A DNA stretch of 64,000 bases from JAOUGY01 sp963792365 (GTDB lineage Bacteria > Actinomycetota > Acidimicrobiia > Spongiisociales > ZC4RG35): assembly GCA_963792365.1 (NCBI GenBank), contig CAWBVW010000001.1:992001-1056000 (forward strand), written 5' to 3'. Each line of letters begins with the position of its first letter. Position 1 is the stretch's first letter. Shown here piece by piece: positions 24,826 to 33,343 of the stretch. The notes beneath the pieces were generated by a model. That model was not told where the DNA came from. It was given only the letters and a program-made list of their open reading frames with translations, and did no database searches. The position numbers and the translations under genes were made by a program.

Positions 24826-26063
24826 CGGAGCGACCCAGGGTCGTCCGCGGCCGGGGCGGCGAGCCGGGAGACCATCGCCACGTACTCGGCGGCCGCCTGC
24901 TCCCAGTTGTACCGCTCATTGAATCGATTCGCCGCTTCGACCTGGGTGTCGCGATCCGCTTCGTCTGCCGCCAACTCCAGGATGGCGTCCGCCAGTTCCT
25001 GCGGGTCTCCGGGCGTGGCGAACCGCACCATCGACTCGTCGAAGTACGCCATGACACCGGGAGTCGCCGAAGCGATCACCGGTACTCCCATGGCGACGTA
25101 CTCCAGCAGCTTTGTCGGCAGGATGCCATCGGTGAAGATGTTGCTGCGGTTGGGGACCAGTCCGATGTCGGCTCGAGCGATCCGCTCTGGCAGCGCACTC
25201 GCCTCGAGCATTCCGTCGCTCACATCAACCACCTCTCCGAGATCGAGCCGTCGAACCTGCTGGATGATCTCGTCCCGGGTCTCCCCCGCGCCCAGCAACG
25301 ACAGATGGATGTCGGGTCGCCGACGACGAACGATATCGACTGCCGCCACCGCCACGTCGACCCCGTATCGATGGGTGAAGGTGCCGTGGTAGACGACCTC
25401 GATACCGTCGTGTTCGATGCGGCCACGGGGCTTGAACAGCCGCCCGTCGGCGAGATTCATGACGACACCGACCTTCTCCGCCGGGACACCGCGATCGATC
25501 AGCGTTTGTCGCCACTCGTGGGTGACGGTCACGACATGATCCGCAAACCTGGCCGCCCAGCGTTCCTGGATGATCATCGCCTTCACCCGCCGATCCTCGA
25601 GATCGGTCTCGAAGCGACCCGCGAACAGCTCCGGCATCAGATCGTGAAGATCGAGGATCACTGCCGCACCGGCGATCTTGGCGGGAAGGGCTGCGAAGAC
25701 CAAGAAGTCGGGAAGGTTGTGGACCTGGACTGTTTGATAGCGGTAACGCGGAAGCATCACCGTGAGGTGGAAGAAGGCGACGAGAAAGAACGCCAGGTAC
25801 TCGAAGAGCTGTGACACCGGGCTGCTGCCCTTGTGGCGGCGAACGGGCATCCGATAGACCCTCACCCCTTCGACGACCTCGAATCGAGGCTCGTTGTCGT
25901 CGCGGAGACAAACGACGTGGACGCCGAATCCGGCATCTCTCAGGGCGAGCGCCTGGCGTTGCACACGCGTCTCCCCCACGGGGTAGTAGGAGTGCACGAT
26001 CATCAAATGGAGTGGGGTGTTCTTGCGACCCACCCTCGTCACGAGGTCACCACGCGATTCCAC
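24822..26063 (-). CDS. Glycosyltransferase family 4
   Basis: This cytosolic GT-B glycosyltransferase has about 413 residues. The N-terminal Rossmann half reads LMIVHSYYPVGETRVQRQAL. A hydrophobic membrane-association segment lies near residues 90-105 (YLAFFLVAFFHLTVML). The donor-binding half reads VVYHGTFTHRYGVDVAV, then LSLLGAGETRD and PTKLLEYVAMGVPVIASATP, which carries the E...E-like retaining motif. It would transfer a sugar to the lipid-linked repeat unit; donor and linkage are unknown. A GTG at 26042 is an alternative start that avoids most of the 17-base overlap with the dehydrogenase gene. Confidence 0.85.
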   Translation of the reverse strand: MESRGDLVTRVGRKNTPLHLMIVHSYYPVGETRVQRQALALRDAGFGVHVVCLRDDNEPRFEVVEGVRVYRMPVRRHKGSSPVSQLFEYLAFFLVAFFHLTVMLPRYRYQTVQVHNLPDFLVFAALPAKIAGAAVILDLHDLMPELFAGRFETDLEDRRVKAMIIQERWAARFADHVVTVTHEWRQTLIDRGVPAEKVGVVMNLADGRLFKPRGRIEHDGIEVVYHGTFTHRYGVDVAVAAVDIVRRRRPDIHLSLLGAGETRDEIIQQVRRLDLGEVVDVSDGMLEASALPERIARADIGLVPNRSNIFTDGILPTKLLEYVAMGVPVIASATPGVMAYFDESMVRFATPGDPQELADAILELAADEADRDTQVEAANRFNERYNWEQAAAEYVAMVSRLAAPAADDPGSLR

Positions 26064-27363
26064 CGTACGAGACCGCCGGGCCGATGGAGGGGGCGAGCCG
26101 TACGAGATCCAACACCGTCTGCCCGGGTCGCGTGAACTCGCCCAGAGAACGGAACTCGGGGTCGGCGTTGCCGATCACGAGAACCGACGAATCCCGCACA
26201 AGCGACTCGAGGTCGTCTCTCATGATCGAGGCGATGTGAGGGATCTCGCGTTGGATGTACTCCCGGTTTGCCCCCTGCAGGTTCGCCAGCGACACGTTTC
26301 GGTCGTAGACGAGGACCTGGAACCCCTTGCCGATCAGACGTTCGATGAGCTCGACCATCGGGCTTTCCCGGAGATCGTCGGTACCTGCCTTGAAGCTCAT
26401 GCCGAGGATGCCCACTTGTTTGCTCCCGCTGTCGAGGATCATCTCGAATGCCCGATCGACCTGACGGGCGTTGCTCTCGAGAATCGAGTCGAGCAACGGT
26501 GTGTGCAGGTCGTGTCGTCTCGACAGGTGAGTCAACGCGCGGAGGTCCTTGGGCAGACACGAGCCACCGAATGCAAAGCCCGGGGTCAGGTACGCAGCCG
26601 AGATGTTCAACTTGGTGTCACGTTTGAACACGTCCATGACTTCGTGACTGTCGATTCCGAGCGACTTGCAGACCGTCCCCAGCTCGTTGGCGAAGGCCAC
26701 CTTCAATGCGTGGTACGAGTTCGATGCGTATTTGACCATCTCGGCGACGGCGATCGGGACGACGATCGTCTCGGCCGTCAACCCTGCATACAGTTCCGCA
26801 ACGGTCTGCGCGGTTCCGGCGTCGTCGGCGCCGATCAGCGTGAACGGCGGGTTGTGGAAGTCCTTGATCGAGCTTCCCTCCCTGAGGAACTCCGGGTTGA
26901 AGCACACACCAAAATCCGATCCCGCCTGCTTTCCGGATGCGGCCTCCAATGCGGGAATCACGACCGTCTCCATGCTCCCAGGCAACATCGTGCTTCGGAC
27001 CACCACCACGTGCCGGCCATCGGTGGCGGCCAACTCGGCGCCGATCTGACCGGCCACGCGCTCAACCTGATCGAGGGCCAGACTTCCGTTCGCATTGCTC
27101 GGAGTCCCGACACACACGATCGAGATATCGGTGGTCGATACCGCCCGGGCCACATCGTCTGTGGCAACGATCCGCCCCGAATCCACACCCGACCCGATCA
27201 GCTCCTCCAAGCCGTCCTCGATGACCGGGCTGCGACCCGACATGATCATGTCGACCTTGAGTGGATTGGAGTCCACGCCGACGACGTCGTGGCCCGAGCC
27301 GGCGAGCGCCGCCAGCGATACCGCACCGACGTAGCCCAGCCCGTACACGCCTACCTTCGCCAT
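26047..27363 (-). CDS. UDP-glucose/GDP-mannose 6-dehydrogenase (AlgD-like)
   Basis: This 438-residue NAD-dependent enzyme oxidises a nucleotide hexose to the uronic acid. Its N-terminal Rossmann motif is VGVYGLGYVGAVSLAALAGS. The catalytic cysteine lies in TPGFAFGGSCLPKDLRAL, which matches the AlgD (GDP-mannose) version more closely than typical UDP-glucose dehydrogenases. The third domain begins KQVGILGMSFKAGTDDLRES. It would provide a hexuronate (GDP-mannuronate or UDP-glucuronate) for an acidic polymer. Its stop overlaps the following glycosyltransferase and its start overlaps the preceding gene by 13 bases. Confidence 0.87.
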   Translation of the reverse strand: MAKVGVYGLGYVGAVSLAALAGSGHDVVGVDSNPLKVDMIMSGRSPVIEDGLEELIGSGVDSGRIVATDDVARAVSTTDISIVCVGTPSNANGSLALDQVERVAGQIGAELAATDGRHVVVVRSTMLPGSMETVVIPALEAASGKQAGSDFGVCFNPEFLREGSSIKDFHNPPFTLIGADDAGTAQTVAELYAGLTAETIVVPIAVAEMVKYASNSYHALKVAFANELGTVCKSLGIDSHEVMDVFKRDTKLNISAAYLTPGFAFGGSCLPKDLRALTHLSRRHDLHTPLLDSILESNARQVDRAFEMILDSGSKQVGILGMSFKAGTDDLRESPMVELIERLIGKGFQVLVYDRNVSLANLQGANREYIQREIPHIASIMRDDLESLVRDSSVLVIGNADPEFRSLGEFTRPGQTVLDLVRLAPSIGPAVSYGGIAW

Positions 27364-28394
27364 GGTTCTTCGCCCCTCTGATCGCTGATCCCCGCCCCGA
27401 GCTTCTCGGCGAGTACGCCGAACGACCTCTCGAACTGAGCTCTCTGGACGCTCTGCAGCGCCTCTATGCCCTTCACGTAGCCGTCGTGGTCGGACCTGAC
27501 CGCATCGACTCCCAGCCGAATGCCATCAACCGTGTTGTCGACATGGGCGGTGCCCTCGCTGAAGTAGCTTCTCAAGAGCGGCCAGTCGGAGGTGATGATC
27601 GGCTTGCCGAGCGACAGCGCCTCACAAGCACCCCTTTGCATGGTGTTGTCTCTCGTTGTGAGACACATGACTGCATCGGATCCTCGGAGCAGCTCGTAGT
27701 AGTCGTCGTCGCTCAAGAAGCCGGTGAAGATGACGTTCTCCGGAGCGTTCGACACGAGAGTCTTGTCAGCCCGATCGATCCTGCCTGTGACGTGGAAGAC
27801 GACCCCGTCCAGCGACGCAGCGGCGTCCAGCACCTCACCGATGGGTTCGTCGTCGGCGAAGGTCGAGACCACTGTGACGTTGAATCCGTCTGCAAACGGA
27901 TACGTGCCGCCTTCAGGAAACCTGGCGGGGATGTCCTGAAGCACGACCGCGGTGGCCCCCCAACTGCGTACGAGCTCGGCGAAATGCTCGTTGGTGACGA
28001 CGGTTGCCACTGCCGCACGGGCCAACCGGCGATACAGCCACCGGGGGCGAGTCCAATGGGGCGCCTGGAAGGCGTCGCTGTGCGCATCGACCACCAGACG
28101 CACACCTGACCAACGGCCGACCAGCCAGACAGTGAGTGGAGCGAAGCTGGGCGGGCTTTGCACAAAAACCGTATGCGGCCGTCGGCTTCTCAGCAGCCGA
28201 ACGGTCCGGACGAACTGAGCCACGTATTTCGCCGGTGCCACCCATGGCCCTCTTCCTTTCACGGTGTGAATGAACTCGATGTCCGCCCCGACCGCACGGG
28301 CGAAGATCTTGCTTCGAGGCCCATAGCTGGGAGGTCCCCACACTATGAAGAGGGGATCCTCGCCGGAAGCAAATCGGATCACAGACTCGGTCAC
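27351..28394 (-). CDS. Glycosyltransferase (GT4-like, glucuronosyl-type)
   Basis: This GT-B protein has about 347 residues. The N-terminal half includes FIVWGPPSYGPRSKIFARAV and VFVQSPPSFAPLTVWLVGRW. The C-terminal half has VTVVSTFADDEPIGEVLDAA, a sugar-nucleotide region VMCLTTRDNTMQRGACEALS and LGKPIITSDWPLLRSYF. The (D/T)NTMQRGACEAL motif resembles glycosyltransferases that attach uronic or related sugars in exopolysaccharide clusters. I use the GTG at 28394, which overlaps the preceding sulfotransferase stop as GTGA; a longer frame to 28478 is non-coding in character. Confidence 0.78.
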   Translation of the reverse strand: MTESVIRFASGEDPLFIVWGPPSYGPRSKIFARAVGADIEFIHTVKGRGPWVAPAKYVAQFVRTVRLLRSRRPHTVFVQSPPSFAPLTVWLVGRWSGVRLVVDAHSDAFQAPHWTRPRWLYRRLARAAVATVVTNEHFAELVRSWGATAVVLQDIPARFPEGGTYPFADGFNVTVVSTFADDEPIGEVLDAAASLDGVVFHVTGRIDRADKTLVSNAPENVIFTGFLSDDDYYELLRGSDAVMCLTTRDNTMQRGACEALSLGKPIITSDWPLLRSYFSEGTAHVDNTVDGIRLGVDAVRSDHDGYVKGIEALQSVQRAQFERSFGVLAEKLGAGISDQRGEEPWRR

Positions 28395-29374
28395 GGCCGC
28401 ACTGCTCCATCGGGGGCCAGGCGGTTTTCCGGAACATCGGTGCCCTTGCGCCGAGTCATGACATCGTTCGCCATCCAACCCAGCAGCCGCCCCGTGTTCG
28501 ACGGCAGGTATCGCCCATAGAAGCCGGCTGTGCTGGACACAGGGGGCGGTGGGCTTTCACGCTCGTACCCGAAGACCGACGAGTATCTGGACGTCGCCAG
28601 TTCGATGTAACGGATCTCCTCGGCTGACAACACCGAGCGGAATCGACCGATCGATCGAGAGGAGATCGTGCCGGCAGGCACCGATTCGAAGGAGCTGTTC
28701 CCGTCGGAATCTCGCGCATCGAGCGCCCCGTCCATCCGCAGCATTGCAGGGTCGAAAGACTCGCCGATCAGCGAACACACTGCCTGCAGCACGTTGTCGG
28801 TGTCGTGTACGAGATCCTCGTATCGCACCATCGAATACTGCTGGGGGTACTTCTTCTGATTCCGAATGCCGGCCCGCATCGACAAGATCCATCGACCCGT
28901 GATCGAACCGATTCCCTTCGATCGGCCTTCGTATCTCCTGGCCACCGAGGCATGACGATCCCGAGGATCGCGCACGAGATGAATGATCGTGGCGTCAGGC
29001 CATTCTTCGAACACGGAATCCGCGTGGTGTTCGGTGTGGAGGGATTTGTCACCCCACCGCGGCTTCCCACGTCGCTCCGCCTCCTGCTCGTGGAGTATGG
29101 AAAACAGCGTCCCGTAGCTCGGTGTTCGCTCCGCGAACGCGGAGCGGATCCGATCCTCGTCCGGTCGCAACGCTCCCAGGCGCTCGTATCTGAGCATCAC
29201 CGTGAGACAACGTTCGAAGTTGTCCGGGTCGGAGAGGTCACCAAACCTGCCATAGAACCATCGGAACATATTGGTTCGACGAACCATGGAGATGTTGGCG
29301 TGGCTGGCGAGCAGTTGATAGAGCAGCGTGGTGCCGCTGCGATCGGGCCCGCAGACCAAAATCGGTCCATTCAT
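28391..29374 (-). CDS. PAPS-dependent sulfotransferase
   Basis: This protein of about 327 residues has the sulfotransferase P-loop-like 5'-PSB motif near the N-terminus (ILVCGPDRSGTTLLYQLLAS) and a 3'-phosphate site (VRDPRDRHASVARR, followed by YSMVRYEDLVHDT). It would transfer sulfate from PAPS to a sugar hydroxyl. It shares the block RRTNMFRWFYGRFGDLSDP with three sulfotransferases at 46-49 kb, so these are paralogues. The ATG at 29374 overlaps the upstream glycosyltransferase stop (ATGA). Sulfation of the polymer in the cytosol or at the membrane is the likely role. Confidence 0.85.
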   Translation of the reverse strand: MNGPILVCGPDRSGTTLLYQLLASHANISMVRRTNMFRWFYGRFGDLSDPDNFERCLTVMLRYERLGALRPDEDRIRSAFAERTPSYGTLFSILHEQEAERRGKPRWGDKSLHTEHHADSVFEEWPDATIIHLVRDPRDRHASVARRYEGRSKGIGSITGRWILSMRAGIRNQKKYPQQYSMVRYEDLVHDTDNVLQAVCSLIGESFDPAMLRMDGALDARDSDGNSSFESVPAGTISSRSIGRFRSVLSAEEIRYIELATSRYSSVFGYERESPPPPVSSTAGFYGRYLPSNTGRLLGWMANDVMTRRKGTDVPENRLAPDGAVRP

Positions 29375-30564
29375 GCAGTCTCCTCGTGTGATCGGGTGAT
29401 GCACGGATGCAGGAGCATCTCCCGGTAGAGCGATAGATATCGACTGGCGATCGTGTCGAGGCCGTAGCGTTCCGACGCCTCTCGTCTGGCCGCCTCGCCA
29501 AGACGCCTCCTGACATCGGGCTGATCGGCGAGTCGAGTCAGCGCGTCGGCCAGCGCGCGCTGGTCACCGGGTGCCACGAGGATTCCCGTCCGCCCGTCAT
29601 CGATCACGTCGACGTTACCGGGGATCTTCGATGCGACCGAGGGCAAACCCGCGACCATCGCCTCGAGGAGTGCGTTCGACAGTCCTTCCGCTCGTGACGG
29701 CAACACGAAGACATCGGACGATTCGAGATACCCGAACACATCGTCCGAGGCGCCGACAAAATGTATGCGACCCGAAAGACCCTCGGCCGCGACTTGCCGC
29801 TCCAGCGCATCCCGGAGCGGACCCTCACCGACCAGCCTGACGTCGACCAGACCGGGCCGTTCGGACTCGATGAGCCCGACGGACCTGACGAGCGTCGGTA
29901 GGTCCTTTTGCTCGTGGATGCGCCCGACGAAGACCACCCGAAGCGGGCCGGGATGAGTGATGTCACGATGCAAAGCCTGGGTGTCGTCGACGCCATTGGG
30001 GATCTGCACGATACGGTTGCGATCCACACCGACGTCCGACAACTCCTGGACGATCGCGGTATTGAGCGCGACGAACCGATCACATCGGAGCGCAGCCGGC
30101 AACAGCACACGAGTACCGGCGAGCTGTTGACTCTCGCGCATCTTGGCGATGTCGCTGTCTGGTCCGCTGTTGGCGAGCTTCGCCACCACCGGCTTGCCGA
30201 GGCGCCGGCCCACGAGCGTGCTCACGGCAGTGTGGTAGTTGAGACCGTGGACATGGATGATGTCGTACCGCTTTCGCTCTCGCCACAGCAGCCACGCAAG
30301 CGTGACCATGTACAGGTACCCACCGAGTTTCCTGAGTCCACGAATGCCGAAGAACTCCCAGAGCGTGTGATTGCGGACCACCCGCACGCCGCCGATGATC
30401 TCGGAGCCCGGGGTGCCACGAAACCAGCGCCCCGTCGCAACACAGACGTCCACCCCCATGCCGGCCAACGCGGTCGCCAACCTCTGCGCTTGGCGTTCGG
30501 TTCCCCCCACCCAAGGAGCGAACAGGCGCACGACCATCATGACCCGGGGAGTCGGTGCGGTCAC
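29371..30564 (-). CDS. Glycosyltransferase family 4
   Basis: This GT4 enzyme has about 397 residues, with the N-terminal VVRLFAPWVGGTERQAQRLA, a membrane-near basic/hydrophobic stretch (YLYMVTLAWLLWRERKRYD), and the donor-binding part VVFVGRIHEQKDLPTLVRSV, LVGEGPLRDALE, then VLPSRAEGLSNALLEAMVAG. The E-x7-E-like pattern of retaining enzymes lies within EGLSNALLEAM. The start GTG at 30564 overlaps the stop of the preceding kinase gene (GTGA). Acceptor and donor are unknown. Confidence 0.87.
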   Translation of the reverse strand: MTAPTPRVMMVVRLFAPWVGGTERQAQRLATALAGMGVDVCVATGRWFRGTPGSEIIGGVRVVRNHTLWEFFGIRGLRKLGGYLYMVTLAWLLWRERKRYDIIHVHGLNYHTAVSTLVGRRLGKPVVAKLANSGPDSDIAKMRESQQLAGTRVLLPAALRCDRFVALNTAIVQELSDVGVDRNRIVQIPNGVDDTQALHRDITHPGPLRVVFVGRIHEQKDLPTLVRSVGLIESERPGLVDVRLVGEGPLRDALERQVAAEGLSGRIHFVGASDDVFGYLESSDVFVLPSRAEGLSNALLEAMVAGLPSVASKIPGNVDVIDDGRTGILVAPGDQRALADALTRLADQPDVRRRLGEAARREASERYGLDTIASRYLSLYREMLLHPCITRSHEETA

Positions 30565-31613
30565 AGCCAGGTCGTCTCTCTGCCCGTTCGTACGGTCTCG
30601 GCCTCGTGCAAACGGCCAACCGCAGTGGCCATCCGCGAGCGGGAGTCCATCTGTAGTGCATTGCGCCACGAGCGCACGGCTCCGCGGAGCCGGTACTCCT
30701 CCCACACCAGTGCGAGAGCCGAGAGCTCCTCCATCTGCAGCCCGGCCGCCGGCCTATACGCTTCGAGAAACTCCCGCCTCAGCCCGAACGGCAGGCGCGA
30801 AACCACGACCACCAAGTCGATGAGCCGGCGATCCCTGCGAGCGAGCTCGAAGTCGTGGACCACGGCGAGATCGGGTGCTGTGAAGATCAGATTGTGGAGC
30901 CCATAATCCCCGTGGATCACGGTCTGCGAGAACGATTGGTCCTCGAGCCGCGACTCGAGCTCCACCAGCCGCCCAGCGATGTCTTCGACGCGGGTTCCGA
31001 GTACCGCATGGTCGGCTGCGAGCGCTTCCGGCACATCGTCCCGACTGGCAAGCTGATGTAGCATGTCCGCGTAGGCTCGACTGCCTTCTTCGACCGGCTC
31101 AGAAACATGATGGTTCGCCGCAGGATCGAAGTCCGCCAGCTCGTCGTGGAGCCGGGCCAGGAGGCGGGCGGACGTCGTGAGCAGCGATTTGCGGCGGGTC
31201 GACGGGATGTGCATCGATGCCGGGTTGACGCCCTTGACGTATTCGAACACGACATGGCGTCGACCTCCGGCCTCGATCACACTGCGGCCATCGGGCGTGC
31301 GACACGTTCGCACCGACGGAAAGCCCAGCCGACCCAACTCGGAAAGAACAGAATGCTCATGCTCGATGGACGGCTGCGGCCAGTCCGGCCGATACGCCTT
31401 GATCACTCGCAAGCCGTGAGTGGTGTCGACGATCACAACTTCGCTGCGCCAGCCCTGTGTGGTGTTGCGAGAGGCGTCCGTCACCTGAGCGCCGAGGGCC
31501 TTCACGACCTCGGCAACCCTCGCCGGATCGATGGCGGCACGCTCACGACGCGACCTCACGAGATCGACCACACGGCCTGCCTTCGGGAACCCGAGCATCA
31601 ATGCCGATCTCAT
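30561..31613 (-). CDS. APH/Fructosamine-kinase-like phosphotransferase
   Basis: This 350-residue kinase-fold protein has the N-lobe residue Lys in LRVIKAYRPDWPQP, the catalytic loop VIHGDYGLHNLIF (HGDxxxxN) and the metal-binding LAVVHDFELARRDRRLIDLV. All essential residues are present. In this setting it may phosphorylate a sugar or lipid intermediate of the polymer. It overlaps its neighbours on both sides by four bases (ATG at 31613 within ATGA; stop with GTG of the glycosyltransferase). The longer frame to 31667 adds residues lying inside the previous gene. Confidence 0.75.
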   Translation of the reverse strand: MRSALMLGFPKAGRVVDLVRSRRERAAIDPARVAEVVKALGAQVTDASRNTTQGWRSEVVIVDTTHGLRVIKAYRPDWPQPSIEHEHSVLSELGRLGFPSVRTCRTPDGRSVIEAGGRRHVVFEYVKGVNPASMHIPSTRRKSLLTTSARLLARLHDELADFDPAANHHVSEPVEEGSRAYADMLHQLASRDDVPEALAADHAVLGTRVEDIAGRLVELESRLEDQSFSQTVIHGDYGLHNLIFTAPDLAVVHDFELARRDRRLIDLVVVVSRLPFGLRREFLEAYRPAAGLQMEELSALALVWEEYRLRGAVRSWRNALQMDSRSRMATAVGRLHEAETVRTGRETTWL

Positions 31614-32383
31614 CGATCGACCCGCCGGCCCGGACGGCACACGACTTGCTCGAGTTCGGCGGGCCAACCCGGGGTGGTACCACCCGCGCTGTCGATCACA
31701 ACGACCGGGACCCCCTCCGTGCGGAGTGCTCGGGACGTCAGTTGGATCGCCTCGTGAGCGTTGGACACGTACGCACGTACGTCACCGTCTTCGGACCAAC
31801 CCCATTGGTCGCGACCGCCGCGTGCGATGGCGCGCTCGGCGCACACATCGGGGGGCGCCTCCACGATCACGACCACGTCCGGGTGGGGTACCTGGGCGAC
31901 ATATCTCGAGATCGCACCGCGGTCGGCAGGCTCGAACGGCGACGTGAACAGTTGGACCGTGCGGTGAATGACTCCCTCGTCCACCACCACGACACGGTTC
32001 TCCTCGATCCTCGGGTTCAGGAACTGCGCAGCGCCGATCGCCCTAACCAGCCAATGCAACACTCGTCGTTCGCGAGCATGAGCCGTAGGCGGTCTCCGCC
32101 GCTGCGTCGTCCACAGCAAGCGGAGCAACCGGGGCCGCGCCGCCAACGCTGCAAGACCGAACACCAATCGGAACAACAGAAAGAGCCGCCACTCGATCGC
32201 TCGTCGGACCCCGCCAGGTGGGAGTGGTCGGAGCAGACGCCCAACCACTGTCGACCGCACGACAGGTCGGACCACGTCTTCGACCATCTCGGCTTCCACG
32301 TCGAACGATCGAAGGGTCGAAAGAATCTGGGTACGGAGTGTGGTCTTTCCCGCTCCTGGCGCTCCCGCCAGTTCGATCATCAT
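31610..32383 (-). CDS. P-loop nucleotide kinase-like protein
   Basis: This 257-residue protein has the Walker A motif at the extreme N-terminus (IELAGAPGAGKTTLRTQI) and a DE pair after a hydrophobic strand (VVVVDEGVIHRTVQLF) that serves as a DRx/Walker B-like site in thymidylate-kinase-type enzymes. A strand VVVIVEAPPDVCAERAIAR resembles the lid region of dTMP/adenylylsulfate-type kinases. The substrate is unknown; an APS-kinase-like role in making PAPS is possible but not supported by its motifs. It lies 27 bp after a sulfotransferase gene and overlaps the following phosphotransferase. Confidence 0.65.
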   Translation of the reverse strand: MMIELAGAPGAGKTTLRTQILSTLRSFDVEAEMVEDVVRPVVRSTVVGRLLRPLPPGGVRRAIEWRLFLLFRLVFGLAALAARPRLLRLLWTTQRRRPPTAHARERRVLHWLVRAIGAAQFLNPRIEENRVVVVDEGVIHRTVQLFTSPFEPADRGAISRYVAQVPHPDVVVIVEAPPDVCAERAIARGGRDQWGWSEDGDVRAYVSNAHEAIQLTSRALRTEGVPVVVIDSAGGTTPGWPAELEQVVCRPGRRVDR

Positions 32384-32410
32384 CGGTGACTCGCCCTGCC
32401 GATCACAGCA

Positions 32411-33343
32411 TCAGCCGACATGGGCGTACCTCGCCAGGAAGGAATGCTGTTCGGCGAGCACTCCGATCTGCTCCACATCGCGCTGCACCCACTCGACCTT
32501 CGAAGACTCCGGTGGCCTGGTTGAATCGACGATCGAGACACACGCCGAGAGATAGTCCTCCGGCGCATCGACCTCGAGATACCGACAAAGGCTCTCCAGG
32601 ACGTGAGCCGGATCCGTCACCATGTCCTCGTAGTGCACCGTCTCGATCGTCAGGTCTGCTCGAGCCCGCAGCTGGGACAACCGGTCGCACTGGTCGAAGT
32701 AGTCGGTGATCGCACTGTCCTTCGACCGACCGCTCCGCAGCACCATGGCGCTGATGGGATCGATGGGGTTCCTCACCACGTGGATGAACCGCAGCGGAAC
32801 GTCCCCGAGCATGCCTTGGAGTCTGCCCAGAGAGTTCGGCTCGTCGACCAGGCGCCGTGTGGTTGGTCCCGCCCGGCTGTCGCCGATCACTCGAATCGTT
32901 CCATGACGTCCCTGCCAGAGGCCGGGCACGGCGAGCGAGTACGGCTCGATCCGGCGCGCGGTCACTCTCCCCTTCGCGGCCTCTCGCCGGGCATTTCGTA
33001 CGAGCACGTCGAAGAGTTGGTGACGCCTGTAGCCCGCCTCGGAGAATCGAATGACGTCGGTCTCGTCCGCGACGACGACATCCGGATGCGCATCGAGCAA
33101 TGCGCCAACCAAGCTGCCACCGCTCTTGGTGTGGCCGATGAACAGGAGGAACCGGGCCACATTCTGGAGGCGCTCGGGGTACCGCAGTCGAGCGAGGTCG
33201 GCGCGGATCGCTCGACGCCGGAGATCCAGCCATTCATAGGAGCCGCTGTCGAAGACGCGCTCTCCGACCCGTGATCCGGCCAGTCTTCGCCACGCACGAG
33301 AGTCGAACGCTCCGACGCGCCAGCTGCGCCGGGGAACAGTCAT
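32411..33343 (-). CDS. Sulfotransferase (divergent PAPS-dependent type)
   Basis: This protein of about 310 residues has a sulfotransferase core: FLLFIGHTKSGGSLVGALLD (5'-PSB with SGG in place of SGT), FIHVVRNPIDPISAMVLRSG (3'-phosphate motif) and VHYEDMVTDPAHVLESLCRY. Several Arg-rich segments precede the core. The sequence differs from the RRTN-type sulfotransferases in this window. Its ATG at 33343 overlaps the ligase gene stop (ATGA). Probable role: sulfation of the polymer or its sugar nucleotides. Confidence 0.75.
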   Translation of the reverse strand: MTVPRRSWRVGAFDSRAWRRLAGSRVGERVFDSGSYEWLDLRRRAIRADLARLRYPERLQNVARFLLFIGHTKSGGSLVGALLDAHPDVVVADETDVIRFSEAGYRRHQLFDVLVRNARREAAKGRVTARRIEPYSLAVPGLWQGRHGTIRVIGDSRAGPTTRRLVDEPNSLGRLQGMLGDVPLRFIHVVRNPIDPISAMVLRSGRSKDSAITDYFDQCDRLSQLRARADLTIETVHYEDMVTDPAHVLESLCRYLEVDAPEDYLSACVSIVDSTRPPESSKVEWVQRDVEQIGVLAEQHSFLARYAHVG